Origin: Gordonia humi
Lineage (GTDB): Bacteria > Actinomycetota > Actinomycetes > Mycobacteriales > Mycobacteriaceae
Assembly (NCBI RefSeq): GCF_014197435.1
Contig: NZ_JACIFP010000001.1
Coordinates: 3,472,001 to 3,536,000, forward strand
Reading direction: 5' to 3'
DNA: 64,000 bases
Part shown: positions 28,490-40,337 of the stretch, piece by piece
Numbering within the stretch: position 1 is the stretch's first letter
Layout of the letters: every line of letters begins with the position of its first letter
The notes under the pieces: model-generated
Told to the model about the DNA's origin: nothing
Seen by the model: the letters and a program-made list of their open reading frames with translations, nothing else
The model's database searches: none
Made by a program: the position numbers and the translations under genes

Positions 28490-29473
28490 TCACGCGTCGT
28501 CCATGAGGTCGGCGGTGACCGCGGACTCGGTGTCGGGAAGCCCCTCGGCCCGAGCCTTCTTGTCGGCCATCGAGAGCAGTCGGCGGATGCGGCCGGCGAC
28601 CGCGTCCTTGGTCATCGGCGGATCGGCCAGCTGGCCGAGTTCCTCGAGTGAGGCCTGACGGTGCTGGACGCGCAGGGAGCCCGCGGCCACCAGGTGGTCG
28701 GGCACCTCGTCGCCCAGGATCTCCAGGGCACGTTCGACGCGGGCGGCCGCGGCCACGGCGGCGCGCGCGGACCGCCGCAGGTTCGCGTCGTCGAAGTTCG
28801 CGAGACGATTCGCGGTGGCGCGCACCTCGCGTCGCATCCGACGCTCCTCCCACACGAGCCTCGTGTCGTGCGCGCCCATCCTGGTCAGCAGCGCACCGAT
28901 CGCCTCGCCGTCGCGGATCACCACCCGGTCCGCGCCGCGGACGTCGCGCGCCTTGGCGGTGACTCCGAGACGACGAGCCGCACCGACCAGTGCGAGCGCC
29001 GCCTCCGGTCCGGGGCAGCTGACCTCCAGCGCCGACGAGCGCCCGGGCTCGGTGAGCGATCCGTGCGCCAGGAACGCACCCCGCCACGCGGCTTCGGCGT
29101 CGCCGAGACTGCCGCCGACGACCTGGGCGGGCAGTCCCCGCACCGGACGGCCGCGCATGTCCAGCAAACCCGTCTGGCGCGCGAGCCCCTCCCCGTCCTT
29201 GGTGACGCGCAGAATGTAGCGCGCGCTCTTGCGTGCACCGCCCGACCGCAGAACGTGCACGTCGGAGGCGTATCCGAACAAGTCGTGGATCTCGTATCGG
29301 AGACGCCGGGCCACATTGCCCAGGTCGACCTCGGCCTCGACGATCACCCGACCGTTCTGGATGTGGAGATCGCCCGCGAATCGCAGCAGCGCGGACACCT
29401 CCGCCTTGCGGCAGCTGAGCTGCGTCACCGCGAGTCTGCTCAACTCGTCTTTGACCGCCCCGGTCATCGCCAC
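28490..29473 (-). CDS. whiA: Sporulation/division regulator WhiA
   Basis: DNA-binding protein with a degenerate LAGLIDADG homing-endonuclease fold plus a C-terminal helix-turn-helix; in Streptomyces it controls sporulation division genes with WhiB. 327 aa from the GTG at 29473, chosen because AGGAGG is 9 nt upstream and the resulting start V-A-M-T matches the family's MAMT start. Landmarks: [68 protein letters not shown] (key residues RR..RATANRL.NFD.AN..R) and [18 protein letters not shown]. Downstream of rapZ-yvcK as in nearly all Gram-positives, but separated from yvcK by 114 bp. Confidence 0.96.
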   Translation of the reverse strand: MAMTGAVKDELSRLAVTQLSCRKAEVSALLRFAGDLHIQNGRVIVEAEVDLGNVARRLRYEIHDLFGYASDVHVLRSGGARKSARYILRVTKDGEGLARQTGLLDMRGRPVRGLPAQVVGGSLGDAEAAWRGAFLAHGSLTEPGRSSALEVSCPGPEAALALVGAARRLGVTAKARDVRGADRVVIRDGEAIGALLTRMGAHDTRLVWEERRMRREVRATANRLANFDDANLRRSARAAVAAAARVERALEILGDEVPDHLVAAGSLRVQHRQASLEELGQLADPPMTKDAVAGRIRRLLSMADKKARAEGLPDTESAVTADLMDDA

Positions 29474-29587
29474 TGGTCGCACCCTCCTGTAAACATCGTG
29501 AAACTCCCCCGTCCGACACCAGCCCGCGGCCCGGTGACACGGGCCGTCCACGACGGTGCAATCACAGTCACATTACCGGTCATCGGA

Positions 29588-30568
29588 TCAGCTCAACAGA
29601 CGAGCCATCGTCTCCGCCGCTTTGCGAGGATCATGCTCGTGGGTACCCGGAACGGCGAGATCGGCCACCACCAGTCGCGCACCGAAAGCCGCCGCGGCAC
29701 GTTCGAGATGGTCGCGTTCGGCCCCCGCGGGAACCGACGCGGCGTCGACGATCACGTCGTCGACGCCGAACGTGTCGGCATGCGCGTGCAGTACGTGCAG
29801 ATGCCGCTCGACCGAGAAACCGGTGGTCTCCCCCGGCTCGTTGGCCAGATTGACGAACAACACCTTGCGCGCGGCCGTCCGGCGCAGCGCGTCGAGCTGG
29901 CCCGGCACCAGGACGTGTGGAATCACGCTGGAGAACCATGACCCCGGACCCAGGGTGACCACGTCCGCGGCACCGATCGCCTCGACCGCCTCCCGGCACG
30001 AATCGGGTGCCACCGGAAGCACCCGGACGCGTCGCACCTTGCCGGGGGTGGTCGCGACGGCGACCTGTCCGCGGATCACCCGGCTCATCCGCGGATCGGA
30101 CTCCAGACCGGTCACGTCGGCTTCGATGATCAACGGCTCCACGGCCATCGGCAGCACCCGTCCGGAGATGCCGAACAGGTCGACCATCGCGTCGAGTGCT
30201 TCGACGATGTCGCCGGTCAGCTCCTCGACTCCGGCCAGCATCAGGTTGCCGACCGGATGTCCGGCCAGCGCACCGTAGCCGCCAAGACGATGCTGCAGGA
30301 TCCGCGACCAGCGCTTGTGGGCGAGCGCGGCCTTCGGATCGGTCTTCTCCAGGTCGGCGACGGCCGCCGGTGCGGCCATGAGCGCGGCCAACGCCATCCG
30401 CAGGTCGCCGGGCGGGACACCGCCGAGTTCGTTGCGCAGGCGTCCCGACGATCCGCCGTCGTCGGCGACGGTCACCACGGCCGTGACGTCCGGGGTCAGA
30501 TACCGCAGCGCGGTGAGGGTGTTGAACAGTCCGTGTCCGCCGCCGAGCGCGACGGCCCGCAGACTCAT
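29588..30568 (-). CDS. yvcK: Gluconeogenesis factor YvcK / CofD-like protein
   Basis: A 326-aa member of the YvcK family (related to CofD/FbiA), which in other bacteria binds UDP-sugars and is needed for cell shape and growth on gluconeogenic carbon. Landmarks: N-terminal LGGGHGLFNTL (phosphate-binding), VTVADDGGSSGRLR near residue 35, and VTLGPGSWFSSVIPHLV-type block (here VTLGPGSWFSSVIPHVL) near residue 210. Start ATG overlaps the rapZ stop by 4 bp. The name cuvA is used for the mycobacterial homolog. Confidence 0.93.
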   Translation of the reverse strand: MSLRAVALGGGHGLFNTLTALRYLTPDVTAVVTVADDGGSSGRLRNELGGVPPGDLRMALAALMAAPAAVADLEKTDPKAALAHKRWSRILQHRLGGYGALAGHPVGNLMLAGVEELTGDIVEALDAMVDLFGISGRVLPMAVEPLIIEADVTGLESDPRMSRVIRGQVAVATTPGKVRRVRVLPVAPDSCREAVEAIGAADVVTLGPGSWFSSVIPHVLVPGQLDALRRTAARKVLFVNLANEPGETTGFSVERHLHVLHAHADTFGVDDVIVDAASVPAGAERDHLERAAAAFGARLVVADLAVPGTHEHDPRKAAETMARLLS

Positions 30569-31461
30569 TCGCGCCCCAGATCGCGGTGCGTCACCTGCAC
30601 TCGATACGCGGGTTCGCCGTCGTCGCCGACGGTCTCGGACAGACGCCAGGCGAGTTCTTCCGACATGGCGACACTGCGATGCTTACCGCCCGTGCACCCG
30701 ACACCGATCGTCATGTACCCCTTGCCCTCGCGCCGATAGCCGCGGGCGACGATGTCGACCAGGGCGACGTAACGGTCGAGGAAGTCGAGTGCGTCGTCCT
30801 GTCCGAGGACGTAGTCGCGGACCGGCGCCTCCCGACCGTTGTGCTCGCGCAACTCGGGAATCCAGTACGGATTCGGCAGGAACCGGACGTCGACCACCAG
30901 ATCGCAGTCGATCGGCAGACCGTACTTGAAACCGAACGACTGCACCGCCACCGACAGCGCGCTGCCGCCGACGTTCGGGAAGGTGCTCTCCACGATCGCC
31001 CGCAGACGGGTGGAGCTCAGGTTCGAGGTGTCGATCACCGTGGACGCCGACGCCTGCACGTCGGCCAGGAGTTCGCGTTCGGCGGCGATGCCCTCGCCGA
31101 GCGTGCCGTCGCCCTGCAGCGGATGTCGTCGACGGACCTGTTCGAATCGTCGGACCAGCACTTCGTCGGACGCGTCGACGAAGACGATGCCGGTCCGGGT
31201 GCCCGCCGCCTCGAGTTCGTCACGCAGGGCGGCGATCGAGTCGCCGAACGACGCGTCGCCCGCACGCACGACCATGGCGATCTTCTGTCCCTGCACGCCC
31301 TCGCTGCGCACCTTGTCGATGACCTGGGCGATCACCGACACCGGGACGTTGTCGGTGACGTACCAGCCGTCGTCCTCGAGGACGTTCGCCACCGAGGTCC
31401 GGCCCGCGCCGGACATCCCCGTCACGAACAGCACCGTCGCCAGCCCGTCGTTGTCAGCCAC
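30565..31461 (-). CDS. rapZ: RNase adapter / nucleotide-binding protein RapZ family
   Basis: A 298-aa P-loop protein (YvcJ/RapZ). Walker A GMSGAGRT (15-22); C-terminal domain with [18 protein letters not shown] and the [17 protein letters not shown] block. The GTG at 31461 is chosen over a longer frame because a perfect AGGAGG lies 6 nt upstream and it overlaps the uvrC stop. In E. coli RapZ controls glucosamine-6-phosphate synthase via small RNAs; the actinobacterial role is not established, though the rapZ-yvcK-whiA order is conserved. Confidence 0.94.
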   Translation of the reverse strand: MADNDGLATVLFVTGMSGAGRTSVANVLEDDGWYVTDNVPVSVIAQVIDKVRSEGVQGQKIAMVVRAGDASFGDSIAALRDELEAAGTRTGIVFVDASDEVLVRRFEQVRRRHPLQGDGTLGEGIAAERELLADVQASASTVIDTSNLSSTRLRAIVESTFPNVGGSALSVAVQSFGFKYGLPIDCDLVVDVRFLPNPYWIPELREHNGREAPVRDYVLGQDDALDFLDRYVALVDIVARGYRREGKGYMTIGVGCTGGKHRSVAMSEELAWRLSETVGDDGEPAYRVQVTHRDLGRE

Positions 31462-33439
31462 TGACTGCCTCCTGCTCGATCGTCGAATCCGTCGCACTGT
31501 CGCCCTCCGAAGCAGTCTCCCCCACCGCCGGGTCGAGCGCATCGCGGACCGCCTGCGCGGTGGTGCGTCCGATGCCGGGGACCTCGGCGATCTCGTCGAC
31601 CGTCGCCTTGGTCAGATTGGCGACCGAGCCGAAGTGCGTCACCAGCGCGGTCCGCCTGCTGGCGCCGAGCCCGGGGATCCCGTCGAGGGCCGACGCGGTC
31701 ATCCGTTTGCTGCGCTTGCTGCGGTGGAAGGTGATCGCGAAGCGGTGCGCCTCGTCGCGGACGCGCTGCAGCAGGAAGAGGGCTTCGCTGTTGCGCGGCA
31801 GGATCACCGGTTCATCATCTCCCGGGACCCACACCTCTTCGAGCCGTTTCGCGAGTCCGATGAGCGCGACGTCGGTCACCCCGAGCTCGTCCAGGACGGT
31901 CGCCGCCGCGTGGACCTGCGGAGCACCGCCGTCGACCACGAACAGGTTGGGCGGGTAGGCGAATCTACGCGCCTTCTTCTCGGTCTCGGTCTCCGATCCG
32001 CCGCCGTCGACGGGCGGCGGTGTCGCCTCGCCCCCTCGATGCCGGAGGAATCGACGACGGGTCACCTCGGCGATCGAGGCGACGTCGTCGGAGTGTCCGT
32101 CGCCCGCGGCCTCCTTGATGCTGTAGTGGCGGTAGTCGGATTTGCGCGCCAGACCGTCCTCGAACACGACGAGGGAGGCGACGACGTCGGTGCCCTGCAC
32201 GTGCGAGATGTCGATGCACTCGATGCGCAGCGGCGCGACGTCGAGTCCGAGGTACTCCTGGAGTTCGGTGAGGGCCGCCGAGCGGGTGGTGAGGTCACCC
32301 GCGCGCTGCAGTTTGTGCCGGGCGAGTGCGTCGGTGGCGTTGCGTTCGACGGTCGTCATGAGGTTCCGCTTGTCGCCGCGCTGCGGGACACGCACGTCCA
32401 CTCGCGCCCCGCGCCGCTGCGTGAGCCACTCCTGCATCTGTACTCGATCGTCGGGCAGCACCGGTACCAGCACCTCCCGGGGGATGCCCGAGCTCATCTC
32501 CGACTCGGCGCCGTAGAACTGCGTGAGGAACGCCTCGACCTGTTCGGCGAGCGTCGCGTTCTCCTGCACCTCGACCACCCAGCCGCGTTCGCCGCGCACG
32601 CGCCCGTCTCGGACGTGGAAGATCTTGACCGACGATTCGAGTTCGTCACCGACCATGGCGATCACGTCGGCGTCGGTGCCGTCGCCCAGAACGACGGCCT
32701 GCTTCTCCATCGCGCGTTTGAGCGCGGACACGTCGTCGCGCAGTCGGGCGGCCTTCTCGAAGTCGAGCTCCTCCGCGGCGTCGGTCATCTCACGCTCCAT
32801 GCGGCGGATGAGTCCGTCTGTCCGCCCGGCCAGGAAGTCGCAGAAGTCGTCGACGATGGCGCGGTGCTCGTCGGCGTCGACCCGGCCGACGCACGGCGCC
32901 GAGCACTTGTCGATGTACCCGAGCAGGCAGGGGCGTCCCATCTGCTCGTTGCGCCGGAACACGCCGGTCGAACAGGTGCGGATCGGGAACACGCGGGTCA
33001 GCAGGTCGACGGTCTCGCGGATCGCCCACGCGTGCGAGTACGGACCGAAGTACCGCACGCCGGGCTTGCGCGCACCGCGGTAGACGAACACGCGCGGATA
33101 CTTCTCGTTCAACGTGACGGCGAGCATCGGATAGGTCTTGTCGTCCCGGTATCGGACGTTGAACCGCGGATCGAACTCCTTGATCCAGTTGTATTCGAGC
33201 TGCAGCGCCTCGACCTCGGTGCCGACGACGGTCCATTCGACCGACGCCGCCGTGGTCACCATCTGTCGGGTCCGCGGATGCAGGCCGGTGATGTCGGCGA
33301 AGTACGACGTCAACCGGGACCGGAGGTTCTTCGCCTTCCCGACGTAGATCACGCGCCGATGGACGTCACGGAACTTGTAGACGCCCGGATCGGTGGGGAT
33401 CGCCCCCGGAGCCGGGCGGTAGGTCGACGGGTCAGCCAT
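31454..33439 (-). CDS. uvrC: Excinuclease ABC subunit C
   Basis: Makes both incisions in nucleotide excision repair. 661 aa: N-terminal GIY-YIG nuclease (DPGVYKFRD...[14 protein letters not shown]), four-Cys-type segment [21 protein letters not shown] motif [19 protein letters not shown], RNase H-like nuclease starting [17 protein letters not shown], and two C-terminal helix-hairpin-helix repeats ([34 protein letters not shown]). A low-complexity insertion [21 protein letters not shown] lies inside the nuclease domain. ATG 33439 is supported by a TAACGT box 7 nt upstream. Heads uvrC-rapZ-yvcK. Confidence 0.97.
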   Translation of the reverse strand: MADPSTYRPAPGAIPTDPGVYKFRDVHRRVIYVGKAKNLRSRLTSYFADITGLHPRTRQMVTTAASVEWTVVGTEVEALQLEYNWIKEFDPRFNVRYRDDKTYPMLAVTLNEKYPRVFVYRGARKPGVRYFGPYSHAWAIRETVDLLTRVFPIRTCSTGVFRRNEQMGRPCLLGYIDKCSAPCVGRVDADEHRAIVDDFCDFLAGRTDGLIRRMEREMTDAAEELDFEKAARLRDDVSALKRAMEKQAVVLGDGTDADVIAMVGDELESSVKIFHVRDGRVRGERGWVVEVQENATLAEQVEAFLTQFYGAESEMSSGIPREVLVPVLPDDRVQMQEWLTQRRGARVDVRVPQRGDKRNLMTTVERNATDALARHKLQRAGDLTTRSAALTELQEYLGLDVAPLRIECIDISHVQGTDVVASLVVFEDGLARKSDYRHYSIKEAAGDGHSDDVASIAEVTRRRFLRHRGGEATPPPVDGGGSETETEKKARRFAYPPNLFVVDGGAPQVHAAATVLDELGVTDVALIGLAKRLEEVWVPGDDEPVILPRNSEALFLLQRVRDEAHRFAITFHRSKRSKRMTASALDGIPGLGASRRTALVTHFGSVANLTKATVDEIAEVPGIGRTTAQAVRDALDPAVGETASEGDSATDSTIEQEAVSG

Positions 33440-33446
33440 GCTCTCT

Positions 33447-33452
33447 ACGTTA
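33447..33452 (-). promoter_or_regulatory. -10 box of uvrC, leaderless
   Basis: TAACGT, 7 nt (AGAGAGC), ATG of uvrC at 33439 on the minus strand. It lies in the 133-bp gap after the PH-domain gene and shows that uvrC starts a new transcription unit. Confidence 0.5.
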
Positions 33453-33572
33453 GTCAGGTGTCCGGCGGCCGCCGACTCGCGTCGTCGCCGACGCATTCGC
33501 GGCACCCGACGACATCGGCGGCCGTCGGGACTGCCGCGAACGTCGCCGGCGGCCGCGGATGGGTCTGCACGC

Positions 33573-35813
<2,241 letters not shown>

Positions 35814-35814
<1 letters not shown>

Positions 35815-36437
35815 CACGCCCGTCCTTCGTTCGAGCCGGCGCCGGTCAGGCGCTCGACGTACTTCGCGATCACATCGACTTCCAGATTCACCCGCGCGCC
35901 CTCGACCGCGGCGCCCAGGGTCGTCTCGGCCAGAGTCGTCGGAATCAACGACACCTCGAGCCAGTCCCCGTATTCCCCGGCCGTCCCGATCGCCGAGACG
36001 GTCAACGAGATCCCGTCGATGGTGATCGACCCCTTCTCGACGACGTACCTGGCCAGATCCGCCGGCACCGCGACTCGCACGACGGTCCAGTTCTCGCTCG
36101 GCGACACCGACACGATCGTGCCGACCCCGTCGACGTGTCCCTGCACGATGTGACCGCCGAAACGACCGCCCGCCGCCATCGCGCGTTCGAGGTTGACCGC
36201 CGCACCCGCACCCAGCCCCGTCAGCGAACTCCGATCGAGGGTCTCGGCCATGACGTCCACGGTGAACTCGCCGTCGCCGAATTCGACGACGGTCAGGCAC
36301 ACCCCGTTCACGGCGATCGAGTCGCCGAACGAGGCGTCGCTGGTCACCAATGGGCCGCGAATGCGGAAACGAGCGGCTTCTGCGAGGTCGTCGCGGGCCA
36401 CGATCTCGCCCCGCTCCTCAACGATTCCGGTGAACAC
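35814..36437 (-). CDS. ribE: Riboflavin synthase alpha chain
   Basis: Dismutates two lumazines to riboflavin. 207 aa from GTG 36437, giving the universal start (M)[17 protein letters not shown] lies 7 nt upstream. Two lumazine-binding repeats are visible, the first with [11 protein letters not shown], the second with [15 protein letters not shown] and [11 protein letters not shown]. First gene after the FMN riboswitch. The same gene is called ribC in mycobacterial nomenclature. Confidence 0.97.
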
Positions 36438-36497
36438 CGTCTCTCCTTTGCACGCGAGCGCTCGGGACAGACAGTCTGCGGCACCGTACCGCACTGC

Positions 36498-36643
36498 CGT
36501 TCTCTCGTATCCGGACTATGACCGTCGGCTCCGGAATCACACCGGAATCTGCTGTCCTCGCGCCCAGTGGCGCGAGCGCTCGCGGGCTCGGCCCCGTCAG
36601 AGGCCATCACCGCCGGTGGGGACTTTCACCCCGCCCCGAGAAC
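36498..36643 (-). ncRNA. FMN riboswitch (RFN element)
   Basis: Read on the minus strand the segment carries the RFN signatures in order: TTCTCGGGGCGGGGTGAAA, CCCCACCGGCGGTGATG, a GC-rich variable arm, GCAGATTCCGGTGTGATTCC, GGAGCCGACGGTCATAGTCC and GGATACGAGAGAA, whose end pairs with the start to close P1. It lies 60 bp upstream of ribE. There is no T-tract before the ribE Shine-Dalgarno; the CGAGCGCTCG palindrome just upstream of it suggests translational control. FMN binding should repress ribE-ribBA-ribH. Confidence 0.95.
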
Positions 36644-36652
36644 TACCATTCG

Positions 36653-36658
36653 AAGGTA
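36653..36658 (-). promoter_or_regulatory. -10 box of the FMN riboswitch transcript
   Basis: TACCTT on the minus strand, then 7 nt, placing the TSS near 36645, immediately before the riboswitch P1 stem. Confidence 0.5.
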
Positions 36659-36769
36659 TCACGGCACAGATCATGCGCGTCGTGCACACCCGGCGCGGCC
36701 TGCGGTGTTAGATAGACGCACACCGCGCAAAACTCCCGTGCGCGGATCCACTCGAATTGGAGACTCCCG

Positions 36770-37042
36770 ATGTCGACGAACGCGTCCGCCCCGTCCCCCC
36801 GGAAAGGTCCGTCGACCGGACAGTCGCAGACCACGCGCGACGCCGGAACGTTCGTCAAACAGTACTGGCTGCCGATCGTCCTCGTCATCGTCGCGATCGT
36901 CTTCATCTTGACCAACACGAACCGGGCGCCCCTGACGATCCTGTGGGTCGACATCAACTCCCCGCTGTGGCTCACGTTGACCGTCACCGTGCTGGTCGGC
37001 TTCGTGGTCGGCTGGTTCGTCGGGCGTCGGCAGAAGAAGTAG
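36770..37042 (+). CDS. Small LapA-domain (DUF1049) membrane protein
   Basis: A 90-aa protein with a disordered Ser/Pro/Thr-rich N terminus (about 1-28), two hydrophobic helices (about 32-46 and 62-82) and a basic C-terminal GRRQKK. The NTNRAPLTILWVDINSPLWL loop between the helices is typical of the LapA/DUF1049 family. TTGGAGA precedes the ATG by about 9 nt. It is transcribed against the riboflavin genes and splits ribD from the FMN operon. Role in actinobacteria unknown. Confidence 0.85.
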   Translation: MSTNASAPSPRKGPSTGQSQTTRDAGTFVKQYWLPIVLVIVAIVFILTNTNRAPLTILWVDINSPLWLTLTVTVLVGFVVGWFVGRRQKK

Positions 37043-37060
37043 CCGCCCCGCGAGACCGCC

Positions 37061-38065
37061 TCAGTCCGTCGCCCGCCCGAACGTCACCAGCAGGTCGTCG
37101 CCCAACTCCGTCACGGACTCGCGCCGAAACCGGTGCGCCCGGGTCAACGTCGTGACCGTCGCATCGTCGACGGCCGCCGCACCCGCTCCGAGGATCGTCG
37201 GCGCGAGGTAGGCGTGCACCTCGTCGACCAGGTCAGCGGCGAGGAACGCACCGACGATCATCGGTCCGCCTTCGACGATCACCTGCAACGCGTCGGGCAG
37301 GGCGGCGAGGACCTCGTGCGGATCGTGCGTCGTGACGTGGACGAACGGCGACGTCCCGTCGCGCAGCCTCGCATCGGCCGGTATCTGTCTGAGCCCCATC
37401 ACGACTCGCCTCGGCTGATGCGGATACAGCGTGCCGTCCGGACGACGGGCCGTCAGCGACGGATCGTCGGCGAGCGCCGTCCCGGTCCCGATCACCATCG
37501 CGTCCACCGCGGCCCGCTGCGTGTGCGCATGCTCGCGGGCCCGCGGGCCGGTGATCCACCGGCTCGTGCCGTCGGGTGCGGCGATCCGCCCGTCGAGTGT
37601 CGCCGCGATCTTCGCCGTCACGAACGGACGGCCGTGCCGTTGCCGGTGCAGCCACGCCCGCAGCGGTCCTCGTCGCGCCTGGGCTTCGAGGACGCCGCCG
37701 ACCACCTCGACCCCCGCGTCGCGGAGCGTCGCCGCTCCCCCGGCGGCCGCCGGATTCGGATCGGCCACCGCGTAGTGGACGGCCGCGACTCCCGCGTCGA
37801 CGAGTGCCTCGGCGCACGGTCCGGTGCGTCCCGTGTGATTGCAGGGCTCCAGGGTGACGACCGCGGTGCCGCCCAGTGCGCCGTCGCCCGCCGCGCGCAA
37901 CGCCATGACCTCCGCGTGAGGGCCGCCCGGCGGCTGCGTGTGTCCCACGCCGATCACCACGCCGTCGCGGTCGAGGATCACCGCGCCGACGGCCGGGTTG
38001 GGCGAACTCGCACCGCGCGCCGCGGCCGACGCGGCGATCGCCCGCCGCATGGCTGTCTCGATCAC
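37061..38065 (-). CDS. ribD: Riboflavin biosynthesis deaminase/reductase RibD
   Basis: Bifunctional enzyme for the second and third pyrimidine steps of riboflavin synthesis. 334 aa: N-terminal zinc deaminase with PHAEVMAL (His50, Glu52) and PCNHTGRTGPC (Cys75, Cys84); C-terminal reductase with VTAKIAATLDGRIA and VIVEGGPMIVGAFL. It lies 5 bp after rpe and outside the FMN-riboswitch operon, so it is probably co-transcribed with rpe and not FMN-controlled at the RNA level. Confidence 0.96.
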   Translation of the reverse strand: MIETAMRRAIAASAAARGASSPNPAVGAVILDRDGVVIGVGHTQPPGGPHAEVMALRAAGDGALGGTAVVTLEPCNHTGRTGPCAEALVDAGVAAVHYAVADPNPAAAGGAATLRDAGVEVVGGVLEAQARRGPLRAWLHRQRHGRPFVTAKIAATLDGRIAAPDGTSRWITGPRAREHAHTQRAAVDAMVIGTGTALADDPSLTARRPDGTLYPHQPRRVVMGLRQIPADARLRDGTSPFVHVTTHDPHEVLAALPDALQVIVEGGPMIVGAFLAADLVDEVHAYLAPTILGAGAAAVDDATVTTLTRAHRFRRESVTELGDDLLVTFGRATD

Positions 38066-38070
38066 GGTCG

Positions 38071-38775
38071 TCAGGCGTTCGCGCGGACCGCGGTGGCCTT
38101 GCGACGCAGCTCGGCCACCCGCTCGGCGGGATCATCGCCGCCGTAGACCGCCGAACCGGCGACGAAGCAGTCGACGCCGGCCTCGGCCGCCTGCTCGATC
38201 GTCGAGTCGGCGATGCCTCCGTCGATCTCGACGAGCAGCCGCAGGTCTCCGCGATCGATGATCGAGCGGATGGTCCGGACCTTGTCGAGCACCTCCGGCC
38301 TGAACTTCTGGCCGCCGAATCCGGGTTCGACGCTCATCACCAGGAGTGTGTCGAAGTCACGCAGGATCTCCAGATACGGCTCCAGCGCGGTGTCCGGTTT
38401 GATCGCGAGCCCAGCCTTGCCGCCCGCGGCCCGGATGTCGCGCGCGACGGCGGACGGATCATCGGAGGCCTCGGCGTGGAAGGTCACGTTGTAGACGCCC
38501 GCCTCGGCGTACGGCGGCGCCCACCGGGCCGGATCGTCGATCATCAGGTGGCAGTCGAGCGGGATGTCGGTCGCTTTGAGCAGGCTCTCCACCACGGGCA
38601 TGCCGAGTGTCAGGTTCGGGACGAAGTGATTGTCCATGACGTCCACGTGCACCCAGTCGACGCCGGGGTCGACGTCGGACGGGCCGACGGCCGCCACTTC
38701 GGACGCCAAGTTCGCGAAGTCTGCGGAGAGAATGGACGGGGCGATCATCGGTGCCGGACGGCCGGGGTTGCACAT
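38071..38775 (-). CDS. rpe: Ribulose-phosphate 3-epimerase
   Basis: Interconverts ribulose 5-phosphate and xylulose 5-phosphate. 234 aa: [57 protein letters not shown] and [14 protein letters not shown] are all present. The start ATG 38775 (MCNPGRPAP) is preferred to the internal Met10 because a TAGACT -10 box lies exactly 7 nt upstream. The rpe-ribD pair is conserved in mycobacteria. Confidence 0.96.
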   Translation of the reverse strand: MCNPGRPAPMIAPSILSADFANLASEVAAVGPSDVDPGVDWVHVDVMDNHFVPNLTLGMPVVESLLKATDIPLDCHLMIDDPARWAPPYAEAGVYNVTFHAEASDDPSAVARDIRAAGGKAGLAIKPDTALEPYLEILRDFDTLLVMSVEPGFGGQKFRPEVLDKVRTIRSIIDRGDLRLLVEIDGGIADSTIEQAAEAGVDCFVAGSAVYGGDDPAERVAELRRKATAVRANA

Positions 38776-38782
38776 GGGTGAG

Positions 38783-38788
38783 AGTCTA
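38783..38788 (-). promoter_or_regulatory. -10 box of rpe, leaderless
   Basis: TAGACT, 7 nt (CTCACCC), ATG of rpe at 38775 on the minus strand. Confidence 0.5.
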
Positions 38789-38951
38789 CGAGAGGCCGGT
38801 CGCGATCGACGTGTCGACCGACCTGCAACTCTGAGTCGAGACGGCCCCGTTCTGTGCCAGCGGACCGCTCGCAGCGTCCCGGCGATGTACTCATTGATCC
38901 ATCTCGAATGCGACGAATCCCAGCATTCACCGAGCCGAGGAGACCGTCGCG

Positions 38952-40307
38952 ATGGAGGCCGTCCGGGTCATCGTTCAGATCGTCCTGTTCCTGATCCCCC
39001 TCGGCATGGGGGCGCGCTACGGTCCGATGGCGTTGATCGGCACCTCCGGGGTGTCGGTGTTCATCCTGGTCGAGGTCCTGCGCATGCAACCGGGGTCCCC
39101 GCCGCTGTCGGCGATCTTCATCATCCTGTCGGTGATCAGCGCGACGGCGGCCCTGACGGCGGCCGGCGGCATGGACTTCCTGGTGCGTCTGGCCGGCCGC
39201 GCGATGCGCAGGCATCCCGGCGCGATCCCGGTCGTCGGACCGCTGTTCGTGTGGCTGTTCACCGTCATGTCGGGCACCGGGAACATCACCTTCGCACTGA
39301 TTCCGATCATGTACGACGTCTCCTATTCGGCGAAGATCCGTCCGGCGCGCATCCTGGCCACCGCCAACGCGGTCTGCCAGCTCGCCTTGATGGCCAGTCC
39401 GGTCGCCGCGGTCACCTACGTCTTCGTGAACATGACCGAATCCGACGGCAACACCCTCGCCAAGACGCTGATGGTGACCGTCCCCGCCTCACTCGTCGCC
39501 ACGGTCGGCACCTCGCTGATCATGTCGCGCTACGGCAAGGATCTCGACGACGATCCCGAGTATCAGCGGCGTCTGGCCGCGGGCGAGATCGAGCCGCCGC
39601 AACCGGTCGGCGACGACGCCGATCTGCCGCCTCTGCGACCGCGCGCGGCGATCAGCGCGTACGTCTTCCTCGCCGGTGTCGTGACCGGAGTGGTGCTCGG
39701 CTTCTTCTCGTCGCTGCGCCCCACGTACTCCGTGCCGCAGGACGACGGTTCGCTCCTGGACAACACCGTGTCGATGTCGTTCATGATCCCGATCATCATG
39801 TTCGCCGCCGCCGGGATCATCATGGTGGTCTGCAAGATCAAGACTCCCGCGGTGATGTCCGAGCCGATCATCGGCACCGGCCTGATCGCCGCACTGCTGC
39901 TGTTGGCCGTGCCGGTGCTCGCCGGCACCATCCTCAACGACCACATGGACGCGGTGTCGTCGTTCGTCAACAGCACGATCGGCGTCTCGGTGATGCTGTT
40001 CGCGGTGATCCTGTTCCTGCTCGCCTCACTCATTCAGAGTCAGGTGGCGTCGCTGAGCATCCTGGTACCGGTCGCGATGACCGCGGGGCTGGGCGTGGGT
40101 CCGATGGCGGGCATGCTCGGCGCCGCGAGCGGCAACAATCTGCTGGCGTCGATGGGCGGACTCGGTCAGGCGTGCATCCTGACAGACAAGACGGGTTCCA
40201 CCAAGCAGGGCTCGTTCCTGATCAACAGCTCGTTCTTCGTTCCGATGATCTGCTCGGTGATCATCGCCGTCGCCGCCGGTCTGGGTCTCCAGCTCGTCGT
40301 CTACTGA
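38952..40307 (+). CDS. DcuA/DcuB-type C4-dicarboxylate transporter
   Basis: A 451-aa membrane carrier with about eleven hydrophobic segments. The N-terminal third, with [31 protein letters not shown] and [20 protein letters not shown] followed by (V)[14 protein letters not shown], follows the DcuAB family (anaerobic C4-dicarboxylate exchangers) closely. A hydrophilic loop (about 190-225) holds many Asp/Pro. GAGGAG precedes the ATG. The gene pairs with the amidohydrolase 30 bp downstream, so the natural cargo may be an N-acylated amino dicarboxylate rather than succinate or fumarate (inference). Confidence 0.85.
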   Translation: MEAVRVIVQIVLFLIPLGMGARYGPMALIGTSGVSVFILVEVLRMQPGSPPLSAIFIILSVISATAALTAAGGMDFLVRLAGRAMRRHPGAIPVVGPLFVWLFTVMSGTGNITFALIPIMYDVSYSAKIRPARILATANAVCQLALMASPVAAVTYVFVNMTESDGNTLAKTLMVTVPASLVATVGTSLIMSRYGKDLDDDPEYQRRLAAGEIEPPQPVGDDADLPPLRPRAAISAYVFLAGVVTGVVLGFFSSLRPTYSVPQDDGSLLDNTVSMSFMIPIIMFAAAGIIMVVCKIKTPAVMSEPIIGTGLIAALLLLAVPVLAGTILNDHMDAVSSFVNSTIGVSVMLFAVILFLLASLIQSQVASLSILVPVAMTAGLGVGPMAGMLGAASGNNLLASMGGLGQACILTDKTGSTKQGSFLINSSFFVPMICSVIIAVAAGLGLQLVVY

Positions 40308-40337
40308 CCGTCCGCAACTCACAGAAAGTCTCTCCTG

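Noticed and set aside
28500..29467. WhiA as a homing endonuclease
   Set aside because: The LAGLIDADG-type fold is degenerate in WhiA, and the gene sits in the conserved rapZ-yvcK-whiA context with a C-terminal HTH.
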